Source: Methyloceanibacter caenitepidi
GTDB taxonomy: Bacteria; Pseudomonadota; Alphaproteobacteria; Rhizobiales; Methyloligellaceae
Direction of reading: 5' to 3'
NCBI RefSeq assembly: GCF_000828475.1
Contig: NZ_AP014648.1
Coordinates: 2,739,400 to 2,803,399, forward strand
DNA length: 64,000 nucleotides
Below the pieces are notes generated by a model. The model did not search any database. It was given only the letters and a program-made list of their open reading frames with translations, and was not told the DNA's origin. Each line of letters starts with the position of its first letter. Within the stretch, counting starts at the first letter, position 1. Below are positions 1 to 8,208 of the stretch, one piece after another. Position numbers and translations under genes: made by a program.

Positions 1-315
1 CCCCGTGGCTTTGACAATAGTCAGGGCTTTTGGTGAAGCAACGAAAAAGCAAGGTTCTTTCGAATTCTACAAACCCAGTGTGTCCTATCTGCAATAATTT
101 ACTGTTTTTGATACCGCATTGGGCTTAGGAGCCGCTCCGGTCAGCCTACCCATTCAGCCAGTTGCACAGTTGTTGGGCGTTTTGGCTTCGTTCCTTTGAG
201 ATACCCTCGGCGCTACACGGGTAAGCCGGGCCGACTCAGTGCGGACTCGGGGCTCCGCGCCATGTCTTGTTCGGCAGATTTCGCTCCCATAGAGTGCCGA
301 TCCCACGTGGTTGGG
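1..315. other. left-edge intergenic region, no gene recognised
   Basis: No reading frame here resembles a known protein. The first 180 bases are visibly richer in A/T than the rest of the window. Two short inverted repeats precede the terminator-like hairpin at 316-335: GCGGA (241-245) with TCCGC (254-258), and TCGGCA (271-276) with TGCCGA (295-300). The stretch may be the end of an RNA or a leader for the downstream SDR. I cannot name it. Confidence 0.3.
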
Positions 316-335
316 GCCCGCTTGGCGGGTTTTTT
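316..335 (+). terminator. Rho-independent terminator-like hairpin upstream of the SDR gene
   Basis: CCCGC (317-321), loop TTG, GCGGG (325-329), followed directly by six T. The stem is only 5 bp but the T run is clean. It lies 40 bases before the next start codon, so it ends something transcribed from the left or acts as an attenuator of the SDR gene. Confidence 0.45.
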
Positions 336-374
336 CCGATATTTCCGGCAGCAGCCTACGACTCGAAGGACACG

Positions 375-1130
375 ATGGCCGCCAACTCCTTGGAAGCCTG
401 TGCATTGGTGACCGGCGCCGCCCGCCGCTTGGGGCGCGCCATCGCGGAAGACCTCGCGCGCGCCGGGTGGCGGGTCGCGGTCCACTACCAGAGGTCCGAG
501 GCGGACGCGCGCGGCCTTGTGGCGGAAATCGAGGCTTTCGGCGGACGCGCGGCAGCCGTTCAGGCCGATCTGTCGGAACTCCAGGCCTTGCCGGGCTTGA
601 TCGAGGACAGCGCCAAGGCCCTGGGGCCCGTGGCCTGCCTCGTCAACAACGCCGCCTGCTTCTCCTGGGACTGGCCGGACGATTTCGACGAGACCGGCTG
701 GACCCAGCATCATGAAGTCAATCTTCGCGCGCCGGTTTTCCTGACAAAGGCCTTCGCCAATGCCCTGCCGGCCGGCGTCGAGGGCAATGTCATAAATCTG
801 ATCGATCAGAAGGTTCATGCGCTGAACCCCCATTACTTTACCTACACAATCGCCAAATCGGCCCTCTGGACCGCGACTCGCACCCTCGCCCAGGCCCTGG
901 CGCCCCAAATCCGGGTCAACGCCATCGCCCCCGGCCCGGTGCTGCCCTTCGAGGGCCAGTCGGACGAAGACTTCGCGCGCGAATGCCATGACACTTTGCT
1001 GAAACGCCCTGTCCCCATGAGTGACATCACGGCGACGGTCCGCTTTCTTCTAGAGACGGGATCGATCACGGGCCAGATGATCGCGCTGGACGGCGGGCGG
1101 CACCTCAATTGGCGTCCCGACGCGGGCTGA
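375..1130 (+). CDS. SDR family oxidoreductase, pteridine-reductase/FolM type
   Basis: NAD(P)H-dependent short-chain dehydrogenase of 251 aa. The cofactor motif TGAARRLG (residues 13-20) fits TGxxxRxG, the variant typical of pteridine reductases such as PTR1 and FolM, instead of the common TGxxxGxG. NNAA follows near residue 90, and the catalytic Tyr157/Lys161 pair sits in YTIAK. The usual serine before it is not obvious, since the strand reads NLIDQK. The ATG at 375 was chosen because GAAGGA lies just upstream and homologous SDRs begin just before the Rossmann strand. The gene precedes uvrC, an arrangement I recall from many Hyphomicrobiales. A dihydropterin substrate is inferred only from the motif; a generic SDR is the alternative. 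Confidence 0.8.
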   Translation: MAANSLEACALVTGAARRLGRAIAEDLARAGWRVAVHYQRSEADARGLVAEIEAFGGRAAAVQADLSELQALPGLIEDSAKALGPVACLVNNAACFSWDWPDDFDETGWTQHHEVNLRAPVFLTKAFANALPAGVEGNVINLIDQKVHALNPHYFTYTIAKSALWTATRTLAQALAPQIRVNAIAPGPVLPFEGQSDEDFARECHDTLLKRPVPMSDITATVRFLLETGSITGQMIALDGGRHLNWRPDAG

Positions 1131-1250
1131 AGCGAAAACTTGTTAGACAAGGCTCTTGCGTGGACGCCCTTGAAGGGGGCCGGAGCCACCCCCTAGTGTG
1201 AACGACAGGTCCGCACTGCCGCGAGGCAGTTGCCAACACGATACGATTTC

Positions 1251-3167
1251 ATGACACCGGAAAGCTCTGACAGCGAAAGCGCAAATCCGCTTCTCAAGCG
1301 GGATTCGGACGCGAGTCCCGAGACGGGAGCCGCCGTCATCGCGCGCCATGCGAAGCTCGCGCCGGCTGGCCCCGGCGTCTATCGCATGTTCGATTCCGAA
1401 GGCCAGGTGCTCTACGTGGGCAAGGCGCGGCACCTCAAGAAACGCGTCCAGAGCTACGCGCGCGGCGCCGGCCACAACAACCGCATCGCCCGCATGATCG
1501 CCGACACGGCGGCCATGGAGTTCGTGACCACCAACACCGAGATGGAGGCGCTTCTCCTCGAGGCGAACCTCATCAAGCGGCTCAAGCCCCGCTACAACGT
1601 GGTTCTGCGGGACGACAAGTCGTTCCCCTTCATCTTGATCGCCCGCGACCATCCGGTGCCGCAGATCCTGAAGCATCGCGGGGCCCGCAACCGCAAAGGC
1701 GATTATTTCGGGCCTTTCGCGTCCGCCGGTGCCGTGGGCCGGACCATCAATACTTTGCAGCGCGCCTTTCTATTGCGCTCGTGCTCCGACGGTTACTACG
1801 AAGCCCGCACGCGCCCCTGCCTGCTCTATCAAATCAAGCGATGCAGCGCGCCCTGCACCGGCGCGATCTCCGAGGAAGCCTATGGTGAGCTCCTCGACGA
1901 GGCCCTGGGGTTCCTGCGCGGAGAGAGCGATGAGGTGAAGCATCGCCTGCGCGCGCTGATGGAAGAGGCCAGCGAAGCCCAGGACTACGAGCGCGCGGCG
2001 AGTTTCCGCGACCGGCTGACGGCGCTGAGCCATATCCAGTCCCACCAGGGCATCAACCCGCACACGGTGAAGGACGCCGACGTGTTCGCCGCCCACCAGG
2101 AGGCCGGGCAGACCTGCATCCAGGTCTTCTTCTTCCGCGCGGGCAACAATTGGGGAAACCGGGCCTATTTCCCGCGCGCGGACAAGGCCCTCCCCGTGGA
2201 AGAGGTTCTCGAAGCCTTCATCGCGCAGTTCTACGACGACAAGCCCCCGCCGCGGCACATCCTGCTGAGCCACGAGATCGCGGGGCAAAGCCTGCTCGCC
2301 GCCGCCCTGGAACTGAAGGCCGGGCACAAGGTCGAGGTGCTGACGCCCCAGCGCGGCGAGAAGCGCGACCTCGTCGAACATGTGCGGACGAACGCGCAGG
2401 AAGCCCTAGGAAGACGCCTCGCCGAACACGCCTCACAGCGCGACATATATAGAAGACTGGCGGACGCCCTCGATCTGGAGGAACCGCCCGAGCGCGTCGA
2501 GGTCTACGACAACAGCCATATCTCGGGCACGAACCCCGTGGGCGCCATGATCGTGGCGGGCCCCGAAGGCTTCCAAAAGGCCCAGTACCGCAAGTTCAAC
2601 ATGAAGGGCGAGGACCTCACCCCCGGCGACGACTACGCCATGATGCGGCAAATGCTGACCCGCCGCTTCAGCCGGCTTCTCAAGGAGCGCGAGAACGACG
2701 AGGAGGACAAATGGTCCATGCCGGACCTCGTGCTGATCGACGGCGGCCCCGGCCAGCTCTCCGCGGCCCACGAGGTTCTGGAGGAGCTCGGCCTGACCGA
2801 CATCAACCTCGCCGCGGTCGCCAAAGGCCCGGACCGCAACGCCGGGCGCGAGCGCATCTACCGCAAAGGCAAGGAGCCCCTGATGCTCGAGCCGCGCGAT
2901 CCGGTGCTCTATTGCATCCAGACCCTGCGGGACGAGGCCCACCGTTTCGCCATCGGCGCCCACCGAACCAGGCGGAAAAAAGGCATCACCGCCTCGCCGC
3001 TCGACGAAGTGCCCGGTATCGGCCCCACCCGCAAGCGGGCGCTGCTCCAGCATTTCGGCTCCGCCAAGGCCGTCAGTCGGGCCGGAATCGCCGATTTGGA
3101 AAGCGTTGGCGGCATCAGCGAGCACATGGCCAAAACGATCTACGATTTTTTCCATGAACGCGGTTAG
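1251..3167 (+). CDS. uvrC: UvrABC system protein C (excinuclease subunit)
   Basis: Makes the dual incisions in nucleotide excision repair after UvrA/UvrB damage recognition. About 638 aa, within the usual range. The N-terminal GIY-YIG nuclease is clear (GVYRMF...LYVGKA, then [15 protein letters not shown]). A UVR motif ([17 protein letters not shown]) lies in the middle, followed by the RNase H-like C-terminal nuclease ([10 protein letters not shown]) and paired helix-hairpin-helix motifs at the end ([22 protein letters not shown]). The start is uncertain: ATG at 1251 was preferred, but an in-frame TTG at 1230 with a nearby GAGG is possible. pgsA follows after about 55 bases on the same strand. 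Confidence 0.97.
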   Translation: MTPESSDSESANPLLKRDSDASPETGAAVIARHAKLAPAGPGVYRMFDSEGQVLYVGKARHLKKRVQSYARGAGHNNRIARMIADTAAMEFVTTNTEMEALLLEANLIKRLKPRYNVVLRDDKSFPFILIARDHPVPQILKHRGARNRKGDYFGPFASAGAVGRTINTLQRAFLLRSCSDGYYEARTRPCLLYQIKRCSAPCTGAISEEAYGELLDEALGFLRGESDEVKHRLRALMEEASEAQDYERAASFRDRLTALSHIQSHQGINPHTVKDADVFAAHQEAGQTCIQVFFFRAGNNWGNRAYFPRADKALPVEEVLEAFIAQFYDDKPPPRHILLSHEIAGQSLLAAALELKAGHKVEVLTPQRGEKRDLVEHVRTNAQEALGRRLAEHASQRDIYRRLADALDLEEPPERVEVYDNSHISGTNPVGAMIVAGPEGFQKAQYRKFNMKGEDLTPGDDYAMMRQMLTRRFSRLLKERENDEEDKWSMPDLVLIDGGPGQLSAAHEVLEELGLTDINLAAVAKGPDRNAGRERIYRKGKEPLMLEPRDPVLYCIQTLRDEAHRFAIGAHRTRRKKGITASPLDEVPGIGPTRKRALLQHFGSAKAVSRAGIADLESVGGISEHMAKTIYDFFHERG

Positions 3168-3222
3168 CAGCGCCGCCCATTGCGTTATGTTGGGGACACC
3201 AACTGAACTGAGTGATTACGAC

Positions 3223-3867
3223 ATGTCGGAACAAGGATTGGCGGGACGGGGCGTGCCAGGGTCGCATGATGCAAACCGTGGGCGCAACGCGGATCGGCGG
3301 CATTACAGCAGCCTGCCGAATATGCTGACCTATGGCCGCATCGTCGCCGTTCCGGCCATGGTCGCCTGCTTCTTCATCGAGGCCGATTGGGGCCGCTGGC
3401 TCGCCATGTGGATCTTCATCGCCGCGGGCGTCAGCGATTTCCTGGACGGCTATCTCGCCCGCGCCTGGCAGCAGCAAAGCAAGCTCGGTCAGATGCTGGA
3501 CCCCATCGCCGACAAGCTGATCGTCGCGGCCGCGCTCCTGATGCTGGCCGCGAACGGGACGATCGCCGGCTGGTCGCTCTGGGCCGGCGTCATCATCCTC
3601 TCCCGCGAGATCCTGGTCTCGGGCCTGCGCGAATTCCTCGGCGGCCTCAGCGTCAGCGTGCCCGTCACCAATCTCGCCAAGTGGAAGACCGTGGTGCAGA
3701 TGGTCGCGATCGGCTTCCTGCTGGCCGGCCCCGCCGGCGACAAGGTCTGGTCCTTCACGACCAATTTCGGCCTGACGCTCCTGTGGATCGCTGCGATCCT
3801 CACGCTCTACACGGGCTACGATTACTTGCGCGCCACGCTGCGCCATCTCATGCCCGACGAGAAATAG
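3223..3867 (+). CDS. pgsA: CDP-diacylglycerol--glycerol-3-phosphate 3-phosphatidyltransferase
   Basis: Integral membrane enzyme making phosphatidylglycerophosphate, the committed step to phosphatidylglycerol and cardiolipin. 214 aa with several hydrophobic segments. The CDP-alcohol phosphotransferase signature D-G-x2-A-R-x8-G-x3-D-x3-D is intact, running from DGYLAR to LDPIADK. A charged N-terminal tail precedes SLPNMLTYGRI, the usual family start region. The ATG at 3223 is preferred; an in-frame ATG at 3187 would add 12 residues. It sits between uvrC and moaD on the same strand, with 13 bases to moaD, so it probably belongs to one transcription unit. Confidence 0.95.
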   Translation: MSEQGLAGRGVPGSHDANRGRNADRRHYSSLPNMLTYGRIVAVPAMVACFFIEADWGRWLAMWIFIAAGVSDFLDGYLARAWQQQSKLGQMLDPIADKLIVAAALLMLAANGTIAGWSLWAGVIILSREILVSGLREFLGGLSVSVPVTNLAKWKTVVQMVAIGFLLAGPAGDKVWSFTTNFGLTLLWIAAILTLYTGYDYLRATLRHLMPDEK

Positions 3868-3880
3868 GCACGACCCGACA

Positions 3881-4135
3881 ATGACACGCCTCCTCTACTT
3901 CGCCTGGGTGAAGGAAAAGACCGGCATCGCGTCCGAAGACGTCGATCTGCCGGAGAGCGCCGGCACGGTCGCCGACGTCATCGCCTGGCTGAAGACGCGC
4001 GGCCCCGAATTCGAAAATGCGTTTGCGCAAAGCGAGACGATCCGCGCCGCCGTCGACCAGACCCATGCGCGCGCCGACGCTTCCATCGCGGGCGCACGCG
4101 AGATCGCCTTCTTCCCGCCCGTCACGGGCGGCTAG
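3881..4135 (+). CDS. moaD: molybdopterin synthase small subunit MoaD
   Basis: Ubiquitin-like sulfur carrier of 84 aa that ends in the required Gly-Gly (VTGG). That terminus is adenylated and thiocarboxylated, then donates sulfur to precursor Z together with MoaE. The start LLYFAWVKEKTG and the ITxAFFPPVTGG-like end are typical of the family. It follows pgsA by 13 bases and precedes moaE by 33 bases. The stop codon lies in the first copy of an 11-base direct repeat (4130-4154). Confidence 0.96.
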   Translation: MTRLLYFAWVKEKTGIASEDVDLPESAGTVADVIAWLKTRGPEFENAFAQSETIRAAVDQTHARADASIAGAREIAFFPPVTGG

Positions 4136-4154
4136 TTACTTCTGGCTAGTTACT
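4130..4154. repeat. 11-bp direct repeat spanning the moaD stop codon
   Basis: GGCTAGTTACT occurs at 4130-4140 and again at 4144-4154, a period of 14 bases. The first copy contains the TAG stop of moaD. The second lies directly before the AAAGGA ribosome-binding site of moaE. It looks like a recent short tandem duplication. Confidence 0.85.
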
Positions 4155-4168
4155 AAAGGAGACGCGCC

Positions 4169-4654
4169 GTGATCCGCGTCCAAGAGGGCGACTTCAATAT
4201 CGGCGAAGAGATCGAGGCGCTGCGCAAAGACTGTTCGGGCAAAGTCCGCACCGACATCGGCGCCATCGTCACCTTCACCGGCACCGTACGCGACGCGCTT
4301 CGCGCGTCCGATGGTGAAGGCGCCGGCGAAATCTCCACCCTGACCCTCGAGCACTATCCCGGCATGACCGAGAAGGAGCTCGCGCGCATCGAGGAAGAGG
4401 CCCATGCGCGCTGGCCGCTGCAGGCCTCGCTGATCGTCCACCGCGTGGGCACACTTCTCCCCGGCGACAATATCGTGCTCGTCATCACCGCCTCGGCCCA
4501 TCGCGAGGCCGCCTTCGAGGCGGCGCGCTTCCTCATGGACTACCTCAAGACCTCCGCCCCGTTCTGGAAACGCGAGACGGGCCCGCAAGGCGAGCACTGG
4601 GTGGAAGCAAAAGAGACCGACGACCAAGCCGCCGCGCGGTGGCGGGAGGAGTAG
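4169..4654 (+). CDS. moaE: molybdopterin synthase catalytic subunit MoaE
   Basis: Large subunit of molybdopterin synthase, 161 aa, which converts cyclic pyranopterin monophosphate to molybdopterin with sulfur from MoaD. The family pattern is present: GAIVTFTGTVRD near the N-terminus, LTLEHYPGMTEKELARIEEEA, the HRVG segment, and the C-terminal FWKRE. The start is GTG at 4169, decided by AAAGGA at 4155-4160. It is the last gene of the uvrC-pgsA-moaDE block. The 165 bases downstream, before the toxin gene, hold nothing I recognise. Confidence 0.96.
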   Translation: MIRVQEGDFNIGEEIEALRKDCSGKVRTDIGAIVTFTGTVRDALRASDGEGAGEISTLTLEHYPGMTEKELARIEEEAHARWPLQASLIVHRVGTLLPGDNIVLVITASAHREAAFEAARFLMDYLKTSAPFWKRETGPQGEHWVEAKETDDQAAARWREE

Positions 4655-4819
4655 CCCCTCGCGCGTAACGCGCCCGATGCTCGGTCCTCCTGTCATTCGC
4701 TCAGTCTAAGACCATAGGCGCGCGCTGCCCGGCAGCGCCCCTATCCCCCGCCAATCACCACGCCCCTTGATAGGATTATATTCCTTTGACAGTTCAACTG
4801 GACCTAGGAGCGGCGGGCC

Positions 4820-5926
4820 GTGGCCGAACACGGGGAAACTCCACTGGACGACAATCAATGGGGCACGCCGGAGCGTCCCTGCGACCCTAGCCACACTGCA
4901 GCGATTGGCACGGACGCTGCCTGGGACCGGGCTCGCCTGCAGCGGGACGTCGCTTTCCTGCAACTCAAGACGGCCTGGGGCTACGCCAAGCTCGACCAGA
5001 AACTCGAGACCTTCAAACAGGCCTTCTACGTCTACTACGCCGAGGTCTTTGGCGAGCCCTACGTCCCTCGTTCTTACGTCCCCAAAGCCTTCGACCCCAA
5101 CCAGCCCCGCGTGCCCGCGGGCAACCCCGATGGCGGCCAGTGGACCAGGATCGGTGGGGGCAGCGCCTCATCTAGCAACGCCGATGAGGCGCCCGTTGGC
5201 ACCCGACTCGCCCAGACGCGTCGGCGCAATAGGGCGACCGATGCAGAGGGCACACTCGCCCAGGTAACACGACGGGATGTCACCGAGGCACTCGCGCGCA
5301 ACGCGATTCAGCGTGTCCAAAGACTTGACCCAGGCTGGCGCCCCAGTCCGAGCATAGAACGACGAAACTCGATAGTAGGCCAGATCCGACGCGCCGAGGA
5401 GAACCTAAGGGAGGCCCAGGCGCGACTCCGCGAACTTGAACAGCAGCGAGCTCCTGAAGCGATCCAAACCCTGAGGGACAGCTACGGCACTGACCTCTTA
5501 GGCAGACCACTGTTGGGCGACAGCGACACGGTGGCGCATGGCATTGTAGACGGTGAAACCTTCATGGGCGTCAATTCGGGGGCGATTGTAGAGTACTCTC
5601 AGCGAGACCTGAATGATGCGAAACGCGCGCTCATCCCATTGGTTCGAAAACGCCCCGACATCATGAGTACCCACAACATTGGTCAACGTCCGAACGATGC
5701 ATTGTTTCATGCGGAGAGCACCGTGCTGCTGAGAGCAGCCCGTGCCAACGATGGTACACTTTCAGGCAAGGTGATCGATATCACTGTGGATCGGCCAATT
5801 TGCTCTAGCTGCAAAAAGGTGCTGCCGTTGATCGGACAGGAACTAGGGAATCCCATCGTCCGATTTACCGAACCCTCCGGACGTGTGCGCACGATGCACA
5901 ATGGCGAATGGAAAGACCAGGACTAG
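4820..5926 (+). CDS. putative polymorphic toxin with C-terminal deaminase-fold domain
   Basis: 368 aa, GTG start preceded by AGGAG (4806-4810). There is no signal peptide or membrane segment. Residues about 30-85 are helical and Tyr-rich. Residues 91-109 carry the sequence FDPNQPRVPAGNPDGGQWT, a motif I recall from many uncharacterised rhizobial proteins. A charged coiled coil follows (about 177-210). The C-terminal 130 residues carry the cytidine-deaminase zinc motifs HAE (His297, Glu299) and CSSC (Cys328, Cys331). The end (LPLIGQELGNP...FTEPSGRVRTM) resembles the BURPS668_1122/Toxin-deaminase family from memory. An Imm1-like gene starts 3 bases after the stop. Base composition is visibly more A/T-rich than the flanks. 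The nucleic-acid target is unknown. Confidence 0.75.
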   Translation: MAEHGETPLDDNQWGTPERPCDPSHTAAIGTDAAWDRARLQRDVAFLQLKTAWGYAKLDQKLETFKQAFYVYYAEVFGEPYVPRSYVPKAFDPNQPRVPAGNPDGGQWTRIGGGSASSSNADEAPVGTRLAQTRRRNRATDAEGTLAQVTRRDVTEALARNAIQRVQRLDPGWRPSPSIERRNSIVGQIRRAEENLREAQARLRELEQQRAPEAIQTLRDSYGTDLLGRPLLGDSDTVAHGIVDGETFMGVNSGAIVEYSQRDLNDAKRALIPLVRKRPDIMSTHNIGQRPNDALFHAESTVLLRAARANDGTLSGKVIDITVDRPICSSCKKVLPLIGQELGNPIVRFTEPSGRVRTMHNGEWKDQD

Positions 5927-5929
5927 GCA

Positions 5930-6439
5930 ATGCTCAAGCGAACAGACTTTGGCGAATACGAGCACAAGGGCTGGCCTGCTCCCAAAACCTTGAGCCGCTT
6001 CTTCTTGGCACCGCCGGGACAGGAGTGGTTCAACTACTGGGGAAACGATACAGCCGCCCTCTCCATAGAAGGTCTCTACGGCACCGAAAATGAAGATCAT
6101 CTCGCCGGAAAGCGGGTCGACCTCGATCTATACCTGTACGGCATGCCTGGCCTTGGTGTTCTGCTCATCTACCATAAACACGGCGGTGGCTATCAGGAGG
6201 AATATACGTCTGTCGGCGACTTGAGCCGGCTGAACGAATGGGTCGAAAACCTCCACCGCACAAAGCTGCCCATCGGTCTCTTTATCCCCTTCCCTCGCGC
6301 CTATGATGCGGTAAAGGAATTCATCGAGACGGACGGAGAGCTTCCCAAATGCATCGAATGGGTGGCCAATAAGGACTTGCCCTACGGCACCTTCCCGGAT
6401 CCGGCGGTGGAACTAGAAGAACGCTTCGGCAAGGGATAA
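5930..6439 (+). CDS. Imm1-like immunity protein for the upstream deaminase toxin
   Basis: 169 aa, soluble, no signal peptide. It starts 3 bases after the toxin stop, so the two are translationally coupled. The C-terminal half (GDLSRLNEWV, GLFIPFPRAYDAVKEF, ETDGELPKCIEW, LPYGTFPDP) matches my recollection of the Imm1 family. In polymorphic toxin loci that family is typically paired with deaminase-fold toxins. It would neutralise the toxin in the producing cell's cytoplasm. Its last 58 bases overlap the 3' end of the convergent LysR gene. The assignment rests on pattern memory and the neighbouring gene. Confidence 0.72.
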   Translation: MLKRTDFGEYEHKGWPAPKTLSRFFLAPPGQEWFNYWGNDTAALSIEGLYGTENEDHLAGKRVDLDLYLYGMPGLGVLLIYHKHGGGYQEEYTSVGDLSRLNEWVENLHRTKLPIGLFIPFPRAYDAVKEFIETDGELPKCIEWVANKDLPYGTFPDPAVELEERFGKG

Positions 6440-7368
6440 CACTCCGAGGAAGTCGCCGCGCCGCCGCCCCCTTGGTTCAGCCCCGCTTCCGCCAACAGCC
6501 ATTTGCGAAACGTTGCGACGCGCGGATCGTCCAGTGCGCGCGGCGGGCAAACCAGCCAATAGCGAATCCCGACTTCATGGGTGATGTCGAACGGCGCGAC
6601 GAGACTGCCGGCCTTGAGCTCCGCCTCGACCAGATGCTGCCGCGCGACGGCGACGCCGAGGCCTTCGGACGCGGCGCGCAGCAGCAGCTCCGAATAGCCG
6701 AAGCGCGGCCCGCGATTGAGATCGATGCCCTTGAGCCGCGCGGCCTTCAGCCAGAGCGGCCAGTCCTCCGGGTGCGCATCGTTGCGCAGCAAAACGTGAT
6801 GGGCGAGATCGGCCGGCTCTTTGAGCGGGCGCGCCCCCTCCAACAGCGCGGGGCTGCAAACCGGGATCAGCCTCTCCGCGATCAGCGGTTCGCAATGAAG
6901 CCCCGGCCAATTCCCCTGCCCGTAGCGAATGGCCACATCCACGTCGGAGCCCGTGAAGCTCGCGACCTCCATGCTGGCGTCGAGCCGCACCTCGATCTCG
7001 GGGTGCTTGCGCTTGAGATCGGCGACGCGCGGCACCATCCAGCGCACCGCGAAAGTCGGCAGCATACTGATCGTCAGCGGCGCGTTGGGCTTGCGCTCGT
7101 GCAGGTCGGCGATGGCGAGGGAAAGCCGGTCCATCGCCGCCTGAACCTCGGGCAGGAACCGCTGCCCGGCGCTGGTGACGGTCACGCCGTGGGACCCGCG
7201 TTCGAAGAGCTGGGTGCTCAACGCCTCTTCCAGGGCGCGGACCTGGTGGCTCACCGCCGAGGTGGTCACCGACAGCTCCTCCGCCGCGCGGCGGAAGCTC
7301 TTGAGCCGCGCCACGGCCTCGAAGGCCCGGAGCCCCGCCAGAGGCGGTATCGGAACATGCGCAACCAT
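6382..7368 (-). CDS. LysR-family transcriptional regulator, GcvA-like
   Basis: 328 aa. The N-terminal winged HTH (PPLAGLRAFEAVARLKSF, then VTTSAVSHQVRALEE) is followed by a LysR substrate-binding domain (LTISMLPTFAVRWMVPRV, DVAIRYGQG). This is the GcvA/AmpR-like subgroup. Such proteins usually end soon after a segment like FRKWLLAEA. Here about 30 extra residues rich in Gly, Ser and Pro follow, encoded by DNA shared with the end of the immunity gene on the other strand. The divergent amidotransferase gene starts 102 bases upstream and is a plausible target. Confidence 0.88.
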   Translation of the reverse strand: MVAHVPIPPLAGLRAFEAVARLKSFRRAAEELSVTTSAVSHQVRALEEALSTQLFERGSHGVTVTSAGQRFLPEVQAAMDRLSLAIADLHERKPNAPLTISMLPTFAVRWMVPRVADLKRKHPEIEVRLDASMEVASFTGSDVDVAIRYGQGNWPGLHCEPLIAERLIPVCSPALLEGARPLKEPADLAHHVLLRNDAHPEDWPLWLKAARLKGIDLNRGPRFGYSELLLRAASEGLGVAVARQHLVEAELKAGSLVAPFDITHEVGIRYWLVCPPRALDDPRVATFRKWLLAEAGLNQGGGGAATSSECYPLPKRSSSSTAGSGKVP

Positions 7369-7469
7369 GATGAGTTCTTCTCAACACCCGATGAAAACAT
7401 ATCGCTTTTCAGCCGCTTTTTCGACTGTAAGTTCATGAGAAGATTTCACCAACTGCCAAGGCGCGCCCC

Positions 7470-8207
7470 ATGAAGCCCATCCGCATTTTCCGCCACGAAG
7501 ACTGGATTCATCCCGGCCGTCTCACCCAGTTCCTCAACGCCGAATCCGTCCCGTGGGAATTGGTGCGGATCGACCAGGGCGATCCCGTCCCGCAGACCAT
7601 CGACGATGTCGCGGGCCTCGTCTTTCTCGGCGGCACCATGAGCGTCAACGACGATTTCCCATGGCTGCTCGACGAGATGGCGCTGATTCGCAAGGCCGCG
7701 GCCCAGGACGTACCCATGCTGGGCCATTGCCTGGGCAGCCAGCTCATCGCCAAGGCGCTGGGGGGCGTTGTCGCGCCCATGCCGGACAAGGAAATCGGTT
7801 GGTGGCAGGTGACGAAGTGCGACAACCCGGTGGCGCGGGAGTGGCTCGCCGATACGCCCGATCCGGTCGAGATTCTCATCTGGCACCACGAGGCCTTCAC
7901 CCTGCCGCCGGGCGCCGCGCCGCTCTATTCAAGCCCGTTCTGCGCGGAGCAGGCCTATGTGCGCGGCAACGCGGTCGCGACGGTCGCCCATCCGGAGGTC
8001 ACACCCGAACTGCTCGGGAGCTGGCTCGACCTCTATGGCTACGACATCGAGCCGACGGTCCCGAGCGTGCAATCCATCGAGCAGATTCGCGAAGATTTGC
8101 CCAAGCGTTGCGTGGCGATGCATGCGGCCCTCACGGATCGGCTCTATGAGAAGTGGCTGGCGCGGATCGTGGCCTACGCACAGACCCGAGAACACTCCGC
8201 CGCGTAG
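7470..8207 (+). CDS. class I glutamine amidotransferase family protein
   Basis: 245 aa. The nucleophile elbow GHCLGSQ holds Cys87, and AHPEV holds His174 and Glu176, so the Cys-His-Glu triad is complete. No synthetase domain is fused. The family includes stand-alone enzymes related to GMP-synthase glutaminases and gamma-glutamyl hydrolases such as PuuD. It is divergent from the GcvA-like LysR gene and ends one base before the convergent bluB gene. The substrate cannot be read from sequence. Confidence 0.85.
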   Translation: MKPIRIFRHEDWIHPGRLTQFLNAESVPWELVRIDQGDPVPQTIDDVAGLVFLGGTMSVNDDFPWLLDEMALIRKAAAQDVPMLGHCLGSQLIAKALGGVVAPMPDKEIGWWQVTKCDNPVAREWLADTPDPVEILIWHHEAFTLPPGAAPLYSSPFCAEQAYVRGNAVATVAHPEVTPELLGSWLDLYGYDIEPTVPSVQSIEQIREDLPKRCVAMHAALTDRLYEKWLARIVAYAQTREHSAA

Positions 8208-8208
8208 C

